Assembly (NCBI RefSeq): GCF_000337835.1
Contig: NZ_AOLM01000028.1
Location: 186,001-250,000, forward strand
Length of the DNA: 64,000 bases
Direction of reading: 5' to 3'
Source of the DNA: Haloferax sulfurifontis ATCC BAA-897
GTDB taxonomy: Archaea; Halobacteriota; Halobacteria; Halobacteriales; Haloferacaceae
Position 1 is the first letter of the stretch, and every line of letters starts with the position of its first letter. The translations under genes and the position numbers were made by a program. Of the stretch, positions 25,310 through 35,813 are shown piece by piece. The notes beneath the pieces were generated by a model, which was not told where the DNA came from, searched no databases, and saw nothing but the letters and a program-made list of their open reading frames with translations.

Positions 25310-25557
25310 ATGACCTCCACTTCCAGTACATCAGACGACGCTCTCCCGTTTGGGTTGACTGAACGGCAATATGAGGCGTTGACGCTCGCGTTGTCTCGTG
25401 GCTACTACGAGAGCCCACGCCAGACATCGACGGAGGAGCTTGCCGAGGAGCTTGGTATCCCCCAACCTCGCTATCGAGACTCCTCAGGCGAGGTGAGCGT
25501 CAACTTCTCTCTTCGGCGCTCCGCTCACAGGGGCACTTAAACACGGTTTCCAATTAG
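25310..25557 (+). pseudogene. Frameshifted HTH_10 (bacterio-opsin activator type) DNA-binding protein
   Basis: The plus-strand ATG at 25310 opens MTSTSSTSDDALPFGLTERQ, then YEALTLALSRGYYESPR and TSTEELAEELGIPQ, the first half of the HTH_10 domain of Bat-like regulators. After the Gln near 25462 the match moves to another frame: SLSRLLRRGERQLLSSAL, ending at TAG 25555-25557. Adding one base there restores the normal domain. As sequenced, the product stops at 25540 after 76 residues with the recognition helix lost. No sensor domain precedes it, so it was either a stand-alone HTH protein or is already the tail of a larger gene. Confidence 0.65.
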
Positions 25558-25588
25558 CATCGTCCCTATCTCGCTGTAGTCCCTCTGA

Positions 25589-26400
<812 letters not shown>

Positions 26401-26610
26401 GGGCGCTGGCCTGCCCGGACATCAGTCGTGCGCGTCCTCGTATGACCGTCGAAGGGACGCGCGAAACAGCTGTAAGCGGGGGCTCGTGGCCGGGAGAACG
26501 CGACGCTCGCCGCCTGAGCGCGCCTGACCGCACCCAGACGTCGAATCGGCGACCCGCCGCGGACGGGCAAAACACACATACCGACTCGCTCCGAATCGCG
26601 GCTCGGAATC

Positions 26611-27207
26611 GTGGGACACGAAGACGGGAGTCAGAGCGCGTACGACGCCGTCGAGACCGGCGACGAGTTGGTGAGTTGGTCGCGGGCGTACTGCCGCCGC
26701 GCGGCGAGCGACTACGACTTCGACGTGGACCTACACCGGGTCGAGTGGGAAGTGTCTACCCGCGCGAAGCGTCGAGCGGCCGCGGTGAAGACACCGACCG
26801 TCGACGACGCGACGGTCGGCGAGCCGAAGCAGTGGGACAGCGCGTCGTCGCATTCGAACCGGCTCGGCGGCCCGCCGACGTGCACCATGTCGCTGTCGTG
26901 GCGGGCGTTCGAGTCGTTCGACCGCGGGGAGTGGGCGGCGACGCTCCGACACGAGCTCGTCCACGTCGAGCAGTTTCAGGCGTTCGGCGCGACCGACCAC
27001 GGGCCGGCGTTCAAGCGCCGCGCCGAGGCGGTCGACGCGCCGGTTCGCGTCCGTCGGTTCGCAGAGCCGAAGTACGTCCTCACCTGCGAGGACTGCGGCG
27101 CGGACGTGGCCTATCGGTACCGCGAGTGCAAACTGGTTCGCGAGTCGGCGGCCTATCGCTCCGCGTGTTGCGAAGCGCCGCTCGACTGCCGAAAACAGGA
27201 GGGATAG
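26611..27207 (+). CDS. SprT-like zinc metalloprotease-fold protein
   Basis: A 198-residue SprT-family protein. The zinc site HELVHVEQF (His114, Glu115, His118) with a downstream His130 (ATDHGPAF) fits the HExxH...H pattern, and a C-terminal zinc ribbon is suggested by CEDCG (Cys159, Cys162) and CC at 186-187. Eukaryotic Spartan relatives degrade DNA-protein crosslinks; the archaeal role is not established. The GTG start at 26611 gives a sensible N-terminus (GHEDGSQSAYDAVE). GC content returns to the haloarchaeal norm here, marking the right end of the accessory region. Confidence 0.85.
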   Translation: MGHEDGSQSAYDAVETGDELVSWSRAYCRRAASDYDFDVDLHRVEWEVSTRAKRRAAAVKTPTVDDATVGEPKQWDSASSHSNRLGGPPTCTMSLSWRAFESFDRGEWAATLRHELVHVEQFQAFGATDHGPAFKRRAEAVDAPVRVRRFAEPKYVLTCEDCGADVAYRYRECKLVRESAAYRSACCEAPLDCRKQEG

Positions 27208-27228
27208 CGGGCGAAAGGGAGCGCCCGC
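27207..27228. terminator. GC-rich hairpin between converging genes
   Basis: GCGGGCG, eight bases, CGCCCGC. The stem begins at the last base of the SprT stop codon. On the minus strand it is preceded by TTTTGG, so it could end transcripts from either side of this convergent pair. Confidence 0.4.
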
Positions 27229-27239
27229 GCCAAAACGGA

Positions 27240-27434
27240 CTATCGACTCGGCGGGTGCGCCCGCGCCTCTCGAATCGCCACGACGGCGATGACGAGGACG
27301 AACACGAGCGCGAGGAAGAACTCGACGCCGGGGACGGACCCGGCGACGGCCCAAACGTACACGTCCTCCGCTCCGAGGATGACGAACAACACGACGAGAA
27401 TCGCCACGCCGGTTCGACCGATACCGAGTCTCAT
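27240..27434 (-). CDS. Small two-helix membrane protein
   Basis: A 64-residue protein with two predicted membrane helices (GVAILVVLFVILGAEDVYVW and EFFLALVFVLVIAVVAI) and a basic C-terminus. ATG 27434 (MRLGIGRTG) is preferred over an in-frame GTG further upstream. The family was not recognised; such short membrane proteins are common in haloarchaea. Converges with the SprT gene. Confidence 0.6.
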   Translation of the reverse strand: MRLGIGRTGVAILVVLFVILGAEDVYVWAVAGSVPGVEFFLALVFVLVIAVVAIREARAHPPSR

Positions 27435-27808
27435 ATCTCGATTTTGCCACCGCGACACCATAAGCCTTGGAGGCGACTACCGCCGGACGGAACGCACCAG
27501 TATTGCTCACTATCTCGAATACTATACTGTCGGAGAACGCCGCACGGGTTAGGTTTTGGCTTCAGGTCGAATATAGGATGACAATGAACTGATTGTACAC
27601 TGATTCTAAAACATGCAGAGACGACAGCTCGATAAATAAGATAGTATCGCAGACAATAATGTTACACATATACAATAGTGTTGGGAATTGAGATCGGGGG
27701 CGAGTGCGGACGCAGAACCCCACGAGCTGAGCTGTCACACCTCCCGTCGCGGCCCGCGAGAGGAGAGTATTTACCGTGCGAGCGTGACCAAAACGCAGTA
27801 ACGAACCC
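27435..27808. other. Non-coding gap before the DUF1028 gene
   Basis: An AT-rich segment (about 27560-27680) contains GTTACACATATAC but no supported gene. A weak TATA (AGTATTTACC, about 27766-27775) lies some 35-43 bp before the DUF1028 ATG. Confidence 0.4.
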
Positions 27809-28498
27809 ATGCGACACGTTCCAGGAACCTTCTCGATAGCGGCGCGCGACCCGGAGGCGAACGTCTACGGCGCGGCGGTGACGACCGGCACCGTCGCCGT
27901 CGGCGCGACCTGTCCCTACGTGAGCGCCGGCGGCGCGGCGGTCACGCAGTCGTACACGAAGCCCGAACACGGCCGCGACGCGGTCGCCCGCGCGGAGGCC
28001 GGCGAGCGCATCGACGACGCTTTCGAGGCGCTTCTCGCCGCCGACGATCACGCCGCCTACCGGCAGGTCCACGGCGTCGGCGCGGGCGGCGAGTTCGCCT
28101 TCACCGGCGGCGAGTGCGTCTCGTGGGCCGGCCACCGCGCCGGCGACGACTACACCGTCGCGGGCAACATGCTCGCCGGCGAGGGGGTCGTCGAGGCGAC
28201 CGCCGAGGCCTACGAATCCACCGACGGCGACATGGCCGACCGGCTCGTCTCGGCGCTCGAAGCCGGCGAGGCGGCGGGCGGCGACGACCGCGGCGAGCTG
28301 AGCGCCGCGGTGCTCGTCCACGCGCCGACGCCGGAGTTCTACCACAACCTCCGCGTCGACCTCTCCGACGAGCCGGTTGCCGACCTGCGCGACCTGCTCG
28401 CGGAGGCGCGGCGCGCGAAAGCACAGATTCGACGGGAGACGGACGCGCAGTTCGGCGACTATCCGGACGAGATTCTCGACTTCGGCGTCAAGTACTGA
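27809..28498 (+). CDS. DUF1028 family protein
   Basis: A 229-residue DUF1028 protein. The family start TFSIAARDPEANVYGAAVTT and the GGAAVTQSYTKPEHG segment are clear, with a gap-free core to about residue 190 followed by a charged C-terminal helix. The family is related in fold to Ntn hydrolases and is often found beside peptide transporters and gamma-glutamyl- or isoaspartyl-peptidases, so a role in peptide or amino-acid-derivative hydrolysis is plausible but not shown. It converges with the dpp operon, 40 bp away, and probably belongs to the same functional module. Confidence 0.88.
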   Translation: MRHVPGTFSIAARDPEANVYGAAVTTGTVAVGATCPYVSAGGAAVTQSYTKPEHGRDAVARAEAGERIDDAFEALLAADDHAAYRQVHGVGAGGEFAFTGGECVSWAGHRAGDDYTVAGNMLAGEGVVEATAEAYESTDGDMADRLVSALEAGEAAGGDDRGELSAAVLVHAPTPEFYHNLRVDLSDEPVADLRDLLAEARRAKAQIRRETDAQFGDYPDEILDFGVKY

Positions 28499-28518
28499 AC
28501 CGGCTTCGGCGTCAAAAA

Positions 28519-28530
28519 AAGAGACCGCGC
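28519..28530 (-). terminator. T-run terminator of the dpp operon
   Basis: A run of seven A on the plus strand is a T7 tract on the minus strand, just past the stop of the fused ATPase gene. Haloarchaeal transcripts often end at such T-runs. Confidence 0.45.
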
Positions 28531-28538
28531 GGACGGCG

Positions 28539-30692
28539 TCAGTCCGAGTCGGCCGGACTGGTCTCCGCGCGCTTCGACGGCGTGATAAACGAGTCGCGCT
28601 GGCTCATCTCCTCCTCGGAGAGATGACAGGAGATGTAGTGGTCGCCGCCGTCGACGGCTTCGAGTTCCGGGAGGTCCTGCTCGCAGACGTCGCCGATTTT
28701 CTTCGGACAGCGCGTCTGGAACGGACAGCCCGACGGCGGGTTGATGGGACTCGGGACGCTCCCCTCGAGGAGGATGCGGTCCGTCTCGCGGTTCGGGTTC
28801 GCGTGGGGGACCGCGGACAGGAGGCTCTCCGTGTAGGGGTGGAACGGTGCCGAGAACACCTGCTCGATGCTCCCGAACTCCGCGATTTTCCCGAGGTACA
28901 TCACGGCCACGCGGTCGCAGATGTGCCGGATGACGCCGATGTTGTGCGAGATGAACAGGAACGAGATGTTCTCGTCGTCCTGAATCTCGTTCAGGAGGTT
29001 GAGAATCTGCGCCTGCACGCTCACGTCGAGCGCCGACACCGGCTCGTCGCAGACGATGAGCTTCGGTTCGACCGCGAGCGCGTGCGCGATGGCGACGCGC
29101 TGTTGTTGGCCCCCGGAGAACTCGTGGGGGTACTTGCTCGCGGCGGCCCGCGAGAGGCCGACGCGTTCGAGCAGGTCGCCCACGCGCTCGCGCTTTTCCT
29201 CGCCGGTGGCGATGCCGTGTTTCTCCATCGCGCGGCCGACGATTTGGCCGACGGTCTTCCGCGGGTTGAGCGAGCTCTGGGGGTCCTGGAATATCATCTG
29301 CATCTCGCGGCGCAGACTCCGAATCTCCGAGGAGCCGAGCTCGTGGAGCGGCTGACCCTCGAAGTACACCTCGCCGTCGGTCGGTTCGAGGAGGCGGAGC
29401 GCGGTGCGAGCGACCGTGGACTTGCCACAGCCGGACTCGCCGACGAGCCCGACGGTCTCGCCGGGGTAGACGTCGAAGCTCACGTCGTCGACGGCCTTGA
29501 CGTGCCGCCGCTCGACGGTCGGCAGGCCGCCGCCCGACCACGAGAGGTGGACGTTACCGAAGACGCCCTCGCCGGCGTTGAAGTACTTCTTCAGGTTCCG
29601 CACCTCGAACAGCGGCTCGCCGGTGCGGTCGATGTCGCGGCGACCGGCCCCGGCTTCGGAGACCGTGCTCTCCGAGAGGTCGAGGTCGTCGGCGTGGAGA
29701 CACGCCGCGCGTGAGGAGCCGTCGCCGACGGCGTCAAGTGACGGGTCGCCGCCGGTCCGACACGCCTCGGTGGCGTGGGGACACCGCGGCGCGAAGTTAC
29801 AGCCGCTCGGGAGGTCCCCGAGGTCGGGCATCGCGCCGTCGAGCGTCGGCAGTTCGTCGTAGTCGGTGTCGACCTCCGGGATGGAGTCGATGAGAGAGCG
29901 GGTGTAGGGGTGTCGCGGGCGGTCGAACAGGTCGCCGAGCTCGGCCGTCTCCACGAGGTTGCCGGCGTACATGACGCCGACGTGGTCGCACGTCTGGGCG
30001 ACGACGCCGAGGTTGTGGGTGATCATCAGCACGGCCGTCCCCTCGCGCTCCTGCATCTCGTTGAGCAGGTCGAGAATCTTCGCCTGCGTCGTCACGTCGA
30101 GCGCGGTGGTCGGCTCGTCGGCGATGATGAGGTCCGGCTCGCAGGAGAAGCCGATGGCGACGAGGACGCGCTGGCGCATCCCCCCGGAGAACTCGTGGGG
30201 GTAGTCGTCGATGCGTTCTTCGGCGTCCGGGATGCCGACGTCGTCCATCGACTCGACGGCGAGCCGACGGGCCTCCGACTTCGAGACGTCCTGATGGCGA
30301 CGAATCGTCTCCGTAATCTGCTCGCCGACGGTCATCACCGGGTTGAGCGACGACATCGGGTCCTGCGGAATCATGGCGATGCGGTTGCCGCGGATGTCGC
30401 GCATCTCGGCTTCCGTCTTCTGCAGGAGGTCTTCGCCGTCGAAGACGACCTGCCCGCCCGTGATTTCGCCGGGCGAGTCGATGAGGCGCATGAGCGACCG
30501 CGCCGTCACGGACTTGCCCGCGCCCGACTCGCCGACGAGACCCATGGTCTCGCCGCGGTCGAGCGAGAACGACACCTCGTTGGAGGCGACGATGGGGCCG
30601 CCCTCGGTGCGGAACTCGGTTCTGAGTCCGCGAACGTCGAGGAGCGGGCCGTCGTCGGCCTCGCGGTCGGTCGTGGTGGTGGATGCGCTCAT
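28539..30692 (-). CDS. Dipeptide/oligopeptide ABC transporter ATPase, DppD-DppF fusion
   Basis: A 717-residue fusion of two complete ATPases. Half 1 has Walker [12 protein letters not shown], signature EFSGGMRQR and Walker [12 protein letters not shown]; half 2 has [20 protein letters not shown] and [11 protein letters not shown]. Each half ends with an oligo_HPY extension whose cysteines ([17 protein letters not shown], and [18 protein letters not shown]) match the pattern proposed to hold an iron-sulphur cluster in DppD/F and OppD/F. Both sites look active, unlike the ribose-type ATPase. It overlaps the upstream permease gene by 4 bp (ATGA) and powers import by the DppBC channel. Confidence 0.93.
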   Translation of the reverse strand: MSASTTTTDREADDGPLLDVRGLRTEFRTEGGPIVASNEVSFSLDRGETMGLVGESGAGKSVTARSLMRLIDSPGEITGGQVVFDGEDLLQKTEAEMRDIRGNRIAMIPQDPMSSLNPVMTVGEQITETIRRHQDVSKSEARRLAVESMDDVGIPDAEERIDDYPHEFSGGMRQRVLVAIGFSCEPDLIIADEPTTALDVTTQAKILDLLNEMQEREGTAVLMITHNLGVVAQTCDHVGVMYAGNLVETAELGDLFDRPRHPYTRSLIDSIPEVDTDYDELPTLDGAMPDLGDLPSGCNFAPRCPHATEACRTGGDPSLDAVGDGSSRAACLHADDLDLSESTVSEAGAGRRDIDRTGEPLFEVRNLKKYFNAGEGVFGNVHLSWSGGGLPTVERRHVKAVDDVSFDVYPGETVGLVGESGCGKSTVARTALRLLEPTDGEVYFEGQPLHELGSSEIRSLRREMQMIFQDPQSSLNPRKTVGQIVGRAMEKHGIATGEEKRERVGDLLERVGLSRAAASKYPHEFSGGQQQRVAIAHALAVEPKLIVCDEPVSALDVSVQAQILNLLNEIQDDENISFLFISHNIGVIRHICDRVAVMYLGKIAEFGSIEQVFSAPFHPYTESLLSAVPHANPNRETDRILLEGSVPSPINPPSGCPFQTRCPKKIGDVCEQDLPELEAVDGGDHYISCHLSEEEMSQRDSFITPSKRAETSPADSD

Positions 30693-31588
30693 TCTATCGC
30701 CTCCACTTTGGGGTCGAGCACGTCACGCAGTCCGTCGCCGAGCATGTTGAACCCGACGACGGCGATGCCGATAGCCAGCGCGGGGAACAGCAACATCCAC
30801 GGCGCGGTCTCCATGAAGCCGCGACCGGTGTTAATCATCAGCCCCCACGACGGCCGCGGGGGTTGCGCGCCGAGGCCGAGGAACGACAGGCTCGCCTCCG
30901 CGAGGATGGCAAAGGAGACGTTCAGCGACCCCTGCACCAGCATGGGAGCCATGCAGTTCGGGAACACCTCGCTGAAGACGATGCGCGAGTCGCTCTCGCC
31001 GCGGGCGATGGCGGCCTCGACGTACGCCTCGTTGCGTTCGGCCAGCGCCGCGCTCCGCGAGACGCGGGCGATGTACGGCGTGTAGACGAACGCCAGCGCG
31101 ATGATGACGTTACTCAAGTCCGGGCCGAGGACGACCAGAAGCGTGAGCGCGAGCAACACCGGCGGGAACGCCATCGCGGCGTCCATGACGCGCATCAGTA
31201 TCTCGTCGGTCAGGCCGCCGGCGTAACCGGCGACGACGCCGACGACGGCTCCGACCGCGAGCGCGCCGGAGATAGCGCCGAAGCCGACGTACAGCGAGAT
31301 GCGGCTCCCCATGACGACGCGGCTGAAGATGTCGCGGCCGAGGTCGTCGGTGCCGAACGGGTGTTCGACCGACGGGGCCTGCGAGCGGTCTTCGATGTTC
31401 GTCTGCTCGATGGGGTACGGCGCGATGAGCGGCGCGAAGACGGCGACGAGCACGAGCATCACCACGATGGAAAAGCCGAGCATCGCCTTCGTGTTGCTTC
31501 GGAACTTCCGGACGAACCGGGCGATGCGGTCGCGCTGTGACTGCGTGATGGTGAACCGACCGCGGTCGGTCTCCTGTTCGGTCGCCAT
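30689..31588 (-). CDS. dppC: Dipeptide/oligopeptide ABC transporter permease (DppC family)
   Basis: A 299-residue permease with a cytoplasmic N-terminus, the OppC_N segment ([21 protein letters not shown]) and a BPD_transp_1 domain with the EAA loop near [39 protein letters not shown] is the DppC hallmark. It overlaps dppB by one base (TGATG) and the ATPase gene by 4 bp, so the operon is tightly coupled. Confidence 0.93.
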   Translation of the reverse strand: MATEQETDRGRFTITQSQRDRIARFVRKFRSNTKAMLGFSIVVMLVLVAVFAPLIAPYPIEQTNIEDRSQAPSVEHPFGTDDLGRDIFSRVVMGSRISLYVGFGAISGALAVGAVVGVVAGYAGGLTDEILMRVMDAAMAFPPVLLALTLLVVLGPDLSNVIIALAFVYTPYIARVSRSAALAERNEAYVEAAIARGESDSRIVFSEVFPNCMAPMLVQGSLNVSFAILAEASLSFLGLGAQPPRPSWGLMINTGRGFMETAPWMLLFPALAIGIAVVGFNMLGDGLRDVLDPKVEAIE

Positions 31589-32547
31589 CAGTCGTCACCT
31601 CCGTAGCGGATACGGGGGTCGAAGTACGCGTACAGCAGGTCTGCGGCGAAGTTCGAGAACATGTAGATGAGTGCGACCACGAGGATGCACCCCTGAATCA
31701 GGGGGATGTCGCGGCTCTGAATCGCGGTCAGCGTCAGCCGACCGATGCCGGGCCAGAAGAACACCTCTTCGAGCACGACGACCCCGCCGAACGCGTAGCT
31801 GAACTGGAACGCGATGACCGTGATGACGGGGATGATTGCGTTCTTGAGCGCGTGTCTGAGGACGATGACCCGCTGGCTCATCCCCTTCGCACGCGCGAGG
31901 TTGATGTACTCCTCGCTGAGCACCTCCAGCATCGACGACCGGGTCATCCGCATGATGTAGGCGGTGAGCGCGAAGCCCATCGCCCCCGTGGGGAGGACGA
32001 GTCGCGTGAGCGACCCGACGAGGTCCTCGCTCGGGGAGACGTACCCCCCGGTCGGAAAGAGGTTCAGCCAGACGGCGAACACCAAAATGAACACCAGTCC
32101 CCACAGGAAGATGGGCATCGAGATGCCGACGAAGGCGAACATCGAGGCGCTCACGTCCGGCGCTTCGTTCTGGTTGATGGCGGCGTAGACGCCGAGCGGA
32201 ACCGACAGCACGACGGCGACGAGCGTCGCGGCGACCGCGAGCATCATCGACCGGGGAAGCCGCTCGGCGATGAGCTGTGCCACGGGCTCGCCGAACCGGA
32301 GCGATTCGCCCATGTTCCCCTGGAGGAGCCCGACGACCCAGTCGATGTACTGCACGTACAGCGGGCGGTTGAGTCCCAGTTGGGTTTGGAGCGCTTCGAG
32401 CGATTGGTCGGTCGCGTTGGGGCCCAAGATGAGCAGGGCCACGTCACCGGGCAGGATGTTGGTGACGGCGAAGGCGATGAGCGTGACGAAAAACAGCGTC
32501 ACCGCCATGAACCCGACGCGCCGAACGACGTAGTTGTACATCGACAT
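31588..32547 (-). CDS. dppB: Dipeptide/oligopeptide ABC transporter permease (DppB family)
   Basis: A 319-residue permease of the DppB family with six predicted helices. The N-terminus YNYVVRRVGFMAVTLFFVTLI, the periplasmic segment GLNRPLYVQYIDWVVGLLQG, and the EAA loop YINLARAKGMSQRVIVLRHALKN are typical. It begins 15 bp after the binding-protein stop. With DppC it forms the channel for a short peptide or related substrate. Confidence 0.93.
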   Translation of the reverse strand: MSMYNYVVRRVGFMAVTLFFVTLIAFAVTNILPGDVALLILGPNATDQSLEALQTQLGLNRPLYVQYIDWVVGLLQGNMGESLRFGEPVAQLIAERLPRSMMLAVAATLVAVVLSVPLGVYAAINQNEAPDVSASMFAFVGISMPIFLWGLVFILVFAVWLNLFPTGGYVSPSEDLVGSLTRLVLPTGAMGFALTAYIMRMTRSSMLEVLSEEYINLARAKGMSQRVIVLRHALKNAIIPVITVIAFQFSYAFGGVVVLEEVFFWPGIGRLTLTAIQSRDIPLIQGCILVVALIYMFSNFAADLLYAYFDPRIRYGGDD

Positions 32548-32562
32548 TGTGTGGAATCTGTG

Positions 32563-34236
32563 TTAGCGGTCGAGCCAGTTGTCGGCGAACTGGAGCGTCG
32601 ACCCGTCGGGCGCGCCGATGTCGCCTTTGTACTGCGAGGCGGCCCCGTAGAGGCTCGGTTGCCACCACAGGAAGAGGTGACCGGCGCGGTCCTCGTGGAG
32701 AATCTCCGTCGCCTGGTGGTAGAGGTCGGCGCGCTCGTCTTCGTCGTAGATGGTGCGCGCCTCCTCGACGAGCGCGTTGTAGTCCTCGTTCACCCAGTTG
32801 GTGAAGAAGAACGCCCCGTTTGGGTGCAGGAACTTGTAGAACGACACGTCGGGGTACCAGAGCGCGAGGTAGGAGCTCGTCGTCGCCTGGAAGTCGCGGT
32901 TGGAGTAGACGTCCGAGAGCCACGTGCTCCACGTGATCTGCTGGATTTCGAGGTTGATGCCGACCTCGGCGGCGTCGGCGGCGATGACCTCCGCGGCCTG
33001 CACCTGCGTCGGGTAGGACTGCGGAATCTTGAACGTCGCCGTGAAGCCGTCGGACATGCCGGCGGCGTCGAGGTGTTCCTGCGCCTTTTCGAGGTCGCGT
33101 GGGCGCGGTTCGACGTCCGGGTTGACCCACGGACTGCCGGGCGTCGCCGGGGTCGCGGTGGTCTGGCCGGTGCCGTAGAGGGCCGCTTCGGCGACCTTCT
33201 CCTTGTCGATGGTGTAGTCGAGCGCGAGGCGGGCGTCCTTGTTGTCGAAGGGAGCCACGTCGCAGTTCAGGCCGAGGTAGACGAGCGATTTCGGGAACTG
33301 CTTTTCGAACCGGACGTCGGGGGCCTGCTCGACGCGGGAGACGTCCTTCGGCGCGATGCCGTTGATGAAATCGTACTCGTCGGCGAGGAACGACTGGAGG
33401 CGAACGCTCGGGTCGGGCACCTCGCTCTTGACGATGGTGTCGATGAACGGGCCGTCCTCGTCGGACGCGCCCCAGTAGTCCTCGTTGCGCGTCATCGTGA
33501 ACGAGGTCTCGATTTCGCGGCTCTCGAACACGTACGGGCCGGTCCCGATGGGTTCTTCGACCATGTCCTTCTCGGCGTTCTCGGCGGGCATGACCGACAG
33601 TTCCGCCGTCGCCATCTTCGCGAGGAACGGCGCGAAGGGCTCGGTGAGCTGGACTTCGAAGGTGTAGTCGTCGGGGGCGCGAAGCTCCTCGACGTAGTCG
33701 AAAAAGCCGGTGGCGAGGTAGTCGCCGTTCTGGACGCGCTCGTAGCTCGCAAGCACGTCTTCGGAGGTCATCTCCTCGCCGTTGTGGAAGGTGACGCCCT
33801 CCCGGAGGTTGAACGTCAAGAGCGTGTTGTCGTCGGACTGCTCCATCGACTCGGCGAGATGCGGCTGGATGGAGTAGTCGTCCTGTAGCGCGACGACCTC
33901 CTCGTAGATGTTCTCCAGAACGCGCTTGGAGGCCGCGGAGGTGTCGATGTGCGGGTCGAGCCCCTGCACCGGCACCGCGCCGCCCCACTGGAGCGTGCCG
34001 CCCTGCTTCCCGCCGCTCGCGGCGGTCGTCTCGGTGCTTTCCGTGCCGTCACTGCCGCCGGAGGACCCCGACGCTTCGGTCGTGCCGTCGTCTGCGCCGC
34101 CGCCCGTACACCCTGCGAACGCCGCGGCGCCGGTCGCCGCCGCCGCCCCGAGGAACGTGCGGCGGTCGAAGCGACCGCGACGCGTCCCGTCGGCGGTGCT
34201 ATCGGGAGAGTCGCTCTCCTTGCCATTCTCTTGCAT
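32563..34236 (-). CDS. Peptide ABC transporter substrate-binding lipoprotein (SBP_bac_5)
   Basis: A 557-residue type-5 binding protein. The N-terminal Tat signal has arginines 25-26 (RRTFLGAAAA) and a lipobox FAGC ending at Cys43; a Ser/Gly/Thr-rich linker follows. The mature part contains LQWGGAVPVQGLDPHIDTSA, and LAESMEQSDDNTLLTFNLREGV followed by TFHNGEEMTSEDV, the class signature of DppA/OppA proteins. ATG 34236 precedes the signal. It is the first gene of the dpp operon with a TATA box 27-34 bp upstream. The ligand could be a peptide, an opine or an N-substituted amino acid; the divergent M20 amidohydrolase supports the last option. Confidence 0.9.
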   Translation of the reverse strand: MQENGKESDSPDSTADGTRRGRFDRRTFLGAAAATGAAAFAGCTGGGADDGTTEASGSSGGSDGTESTETTAASGGKQGGTLQWGGAVPVQGLDPHIDTSAASKRVLENIYEEVVALQDDYSIQPHLAESMEQSDDNTLLTFNLREGVTFHNGEEMTSEDVLASYERVQNGDYLATGFFDYVEELRAPDDYTFEVQLTEPFAPFLAKMATAELSVMPAENAEKDMVEEPIGTGPYVFESREIETSFTMTRNEDYWGASDEDGPFIDTIVKSEVPDPSVRLQSFLADEYDFINGIAPKDVSRVEQAPDVRFEKQFPKSLVYLGLNCDVAPFDNKDARLALDYTIDKEKVAEAALYGTGQTTATPATPGSPWVNPDVEPRPRDLEKAQEHLDAAGMSDGFTATFKIPQSYPTQVQAAEVIAADAAEVGINLEIQQITWSTWLSDVYSNRDFQATTSSYLALWYPDVSFYKFLHPNGAFFFTNWVNEDYNALVEEARTIYDEDERADLYHQATEILHEDRAGHLFLWWQPSLYGAASQYKGDIGAPDGSTLQFADNWLDR

Positions 34237-34262
34237 ACAGACCCTCAAATCCGCTACTGTGT

Positions 34263-34270
34263 GATAAAAA
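34263..34270 (-). promoter_or_regulatory. TATA element of the dpp operon
   Basis: TTTTTATC on the minus strand lies 27-34 bp before ATG 34236. It faces the promoter of the M20 gene across a 329-bp divergent region that shows no gene. Confidence 0.55.
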
Positions 34271-34531
34271 TTGTGGTTGTGTGTGTACAATCACCATATC
34301 GAGACGGGGAAAAATGTCATACTGACTACGTATTCGGGCACCGAGCGCGGGAGAAGTTTCGGATGGCCACTTTCACGCCAATCGAATCGGAATTACTTCG
34401 AGAATGTCAACCGCGGGTCGGTCGGCGTTCCCGGCCGACCCGGCGTCGGCGGCGAAGCGCGGCGCGACGAACTCCCCCGCGTTCTCGCTTCATCCGTCAG
34501 CCAGTACTGTCACGTGTGACCGGATTCCAAA

Positions 34532-34541
34532 CAATAAAATA
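34532..34541 (+). promoter_or_regulatory. TATA element of the M20 amidohydrolase gene
   Basis: CAATAAAATA lies 25-34 bp before ATG 34566, supporting that start over the open frame that extends to 34404. Confidence 0.55.
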
Positions 34542-34565
34542 GGGTTAGTCACGAATCCGGGAACC

Positions 34566-35813
34566 ATGCGAGTCAACCAGCAGCGACTCCGCAGTGACAT
34601 CGAGTCGAACGCGGAGTTCGGGGCCGTCCCGACGGACGAGGGTCGGGGGCGGACGGTCCTGACCGGCAGTGAGGCGGACCGGCGGGCGAGAGAGTTCTTC
34701 TGCGAGCGCCTCCGGGACGCCGGTCTCTCCATCACCATCGACGAGGTCGGCAACATCGTCGGGCGATGGGAGCCAGAGAGCGCGGACCCAGACGCGGCCC
34801 CGGTCGCGACGGGGAGCCACCTCGATTCGGTCCCCGAGGGCGGCATCTTCGACGGCCCGCTCGGCGTCTACGCGGGGCTGGAGAGCGTCCGCGCGATGCA
34901 GGACGCCGGCGTCGAACCGGTCCGCCCCGTCGAGGTCGTCAACTTCACCGAGGAGGAGGGCCAGCGGTTCGGCGGCGGCCTCATCGGGTCGGCGGTCGCC
35001 GTCGGCGAACTGGGCGTCGCGGAGGCGCTCGACATCGAGGACGCCGACGGGATTCCGCTCGGCGACGCCCTCGCGGACATCGGCTATCGAGGAGACGGGC
35101 GCGTCGACGCCGCGGACTGGAACGCGTGGATAGAGCTCCACATCGAGCAGTCAGAGCGCCTCGAAGACGCGGCGGTCCCGGCCGGCGTCGTCACGAGCAT
35201 CGTCGGTCTCTCGCGCTGTGCCGTCGAAATCACGGGTGAGGCCGACCACGCCGGGTCGACGCTCATGGACGACCGCTCGGACGCGCTCGCCGCCGCCAGC
35301 GAGTTCGTCCTCGACGTGGAGCGAGCGACGAACGAGCGCGGCGAGGTCTCGGAGACCGCGGTCGGCACCGTCGGCAAACTCGAAGTCTCGCCGAACGCGC
35401 CCAACGTCATCGCAGGGAAAGTAGACCTGACAGTCGACGTCCGCGACGTGGCGTACGACTCCATCGAGTACGTCATCGACGAGGCGGAAGCGAGCCTCGA
35501 CCGCATCGAGGCCGAGCGCCCGGTCGAGACCGCGCTCTCGCACCCGTGGGACCGCAAGCCCGTCGAGATGAGCGAGCGGTGCCGCGCCGCGCTCCACGAC
35601 GCCGGGGGCGACGCCGACCTCGAAACCCTCGACCTCCACTCCGGCGCCGGCCACGACACCATGCACGTCGCGGCCGTCACTGACGCCGCGTTGCTCTTTG
35701 CCCCCTCCCGCAACGGCATCTCGCACAACCCCCGCGAGTGGACCGACTGGGCGGACTGCGCCGACGCGACCCGCGTGCTCGCCGGCGCGCTCGCCGACCT
35801 GGCGACCGAGTGA
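34566..35813 (+). CDS. M20-family amidohydrolase (N-carbamoyl-amino-acid hydrolase / allantoate amidohydrolase type)
   Basis: A 415-residue M20 peptidase-fold enzyme. Metal and catalytic residues are His85 (GSHLDSVPEGG), Asp96 (GIFDGPLG), Glu130-131 (FTEEEGQRF) and the C-terminal HSGAGHD motif; the dimerisation domain contains WIELHIEQS and GEADHAGST. This set is typical of N-carbamoyl-L-amino-acid hydrolases, ureidoglycine/allantoate amidohydrolases and beta-ureidopropionase. It cleaves an N-substituted amino acid to the free acid. It is divergent from the dpp operon and followed by an IclR regulator gene, which suggests that imported N-carbamoyl or acyl amino acids are processed here. Confidence 0.87.
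   Translation: MRVNQQRLRSDIESNAEFGAVPTDEGRGRTVLTGSEADRRAREFFCERLRDAGLSITIDEVGNIVGRWEPESADPDAAPVATGSHLDSVPEGGIFDGPLGVYAGLESVRAMQDAGVEPVRPVEVVNFTEEEGQRFGGGLIGSAVAVGELGVAEALDIEDADGIPLGDALADIGYRGDGRVDAADWNAWIELHIEQSERLEDAAVPAGVVTSIVGLSRCAVEITGEADHAGSTLMDDRSDALAAASEFVLDVERATNERGEVSETAVGTVGKLEVSPNAPNVIAGKVDLTVDVRDVAYDSIEYVIDEAEASLDRIEAERPVETALSHPWDRKPVEMSERCRAALHDAGGDADLETLDLHSGAGHDTMHVAAVTDAALLFAPSRNGISHNPREWTDWADCADATRVLAGALADLATE

Noticed and set aside
24449-25540. Long plus-strand open frame across the HD-domain gene
   Set aside because: It is antisense to a clear HD protein; only its last 76 codons (HTH_10) resemble a real protein, and those have their own ATG at 25310.
31852-33888. 678-codon open frame antisense to the dpp permease and binding-protein genes
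   Set aside because: High-GC codon bias keeps antisense frames open in haloarchaea; the product is Arg/Glu/Val-rich without a domain.
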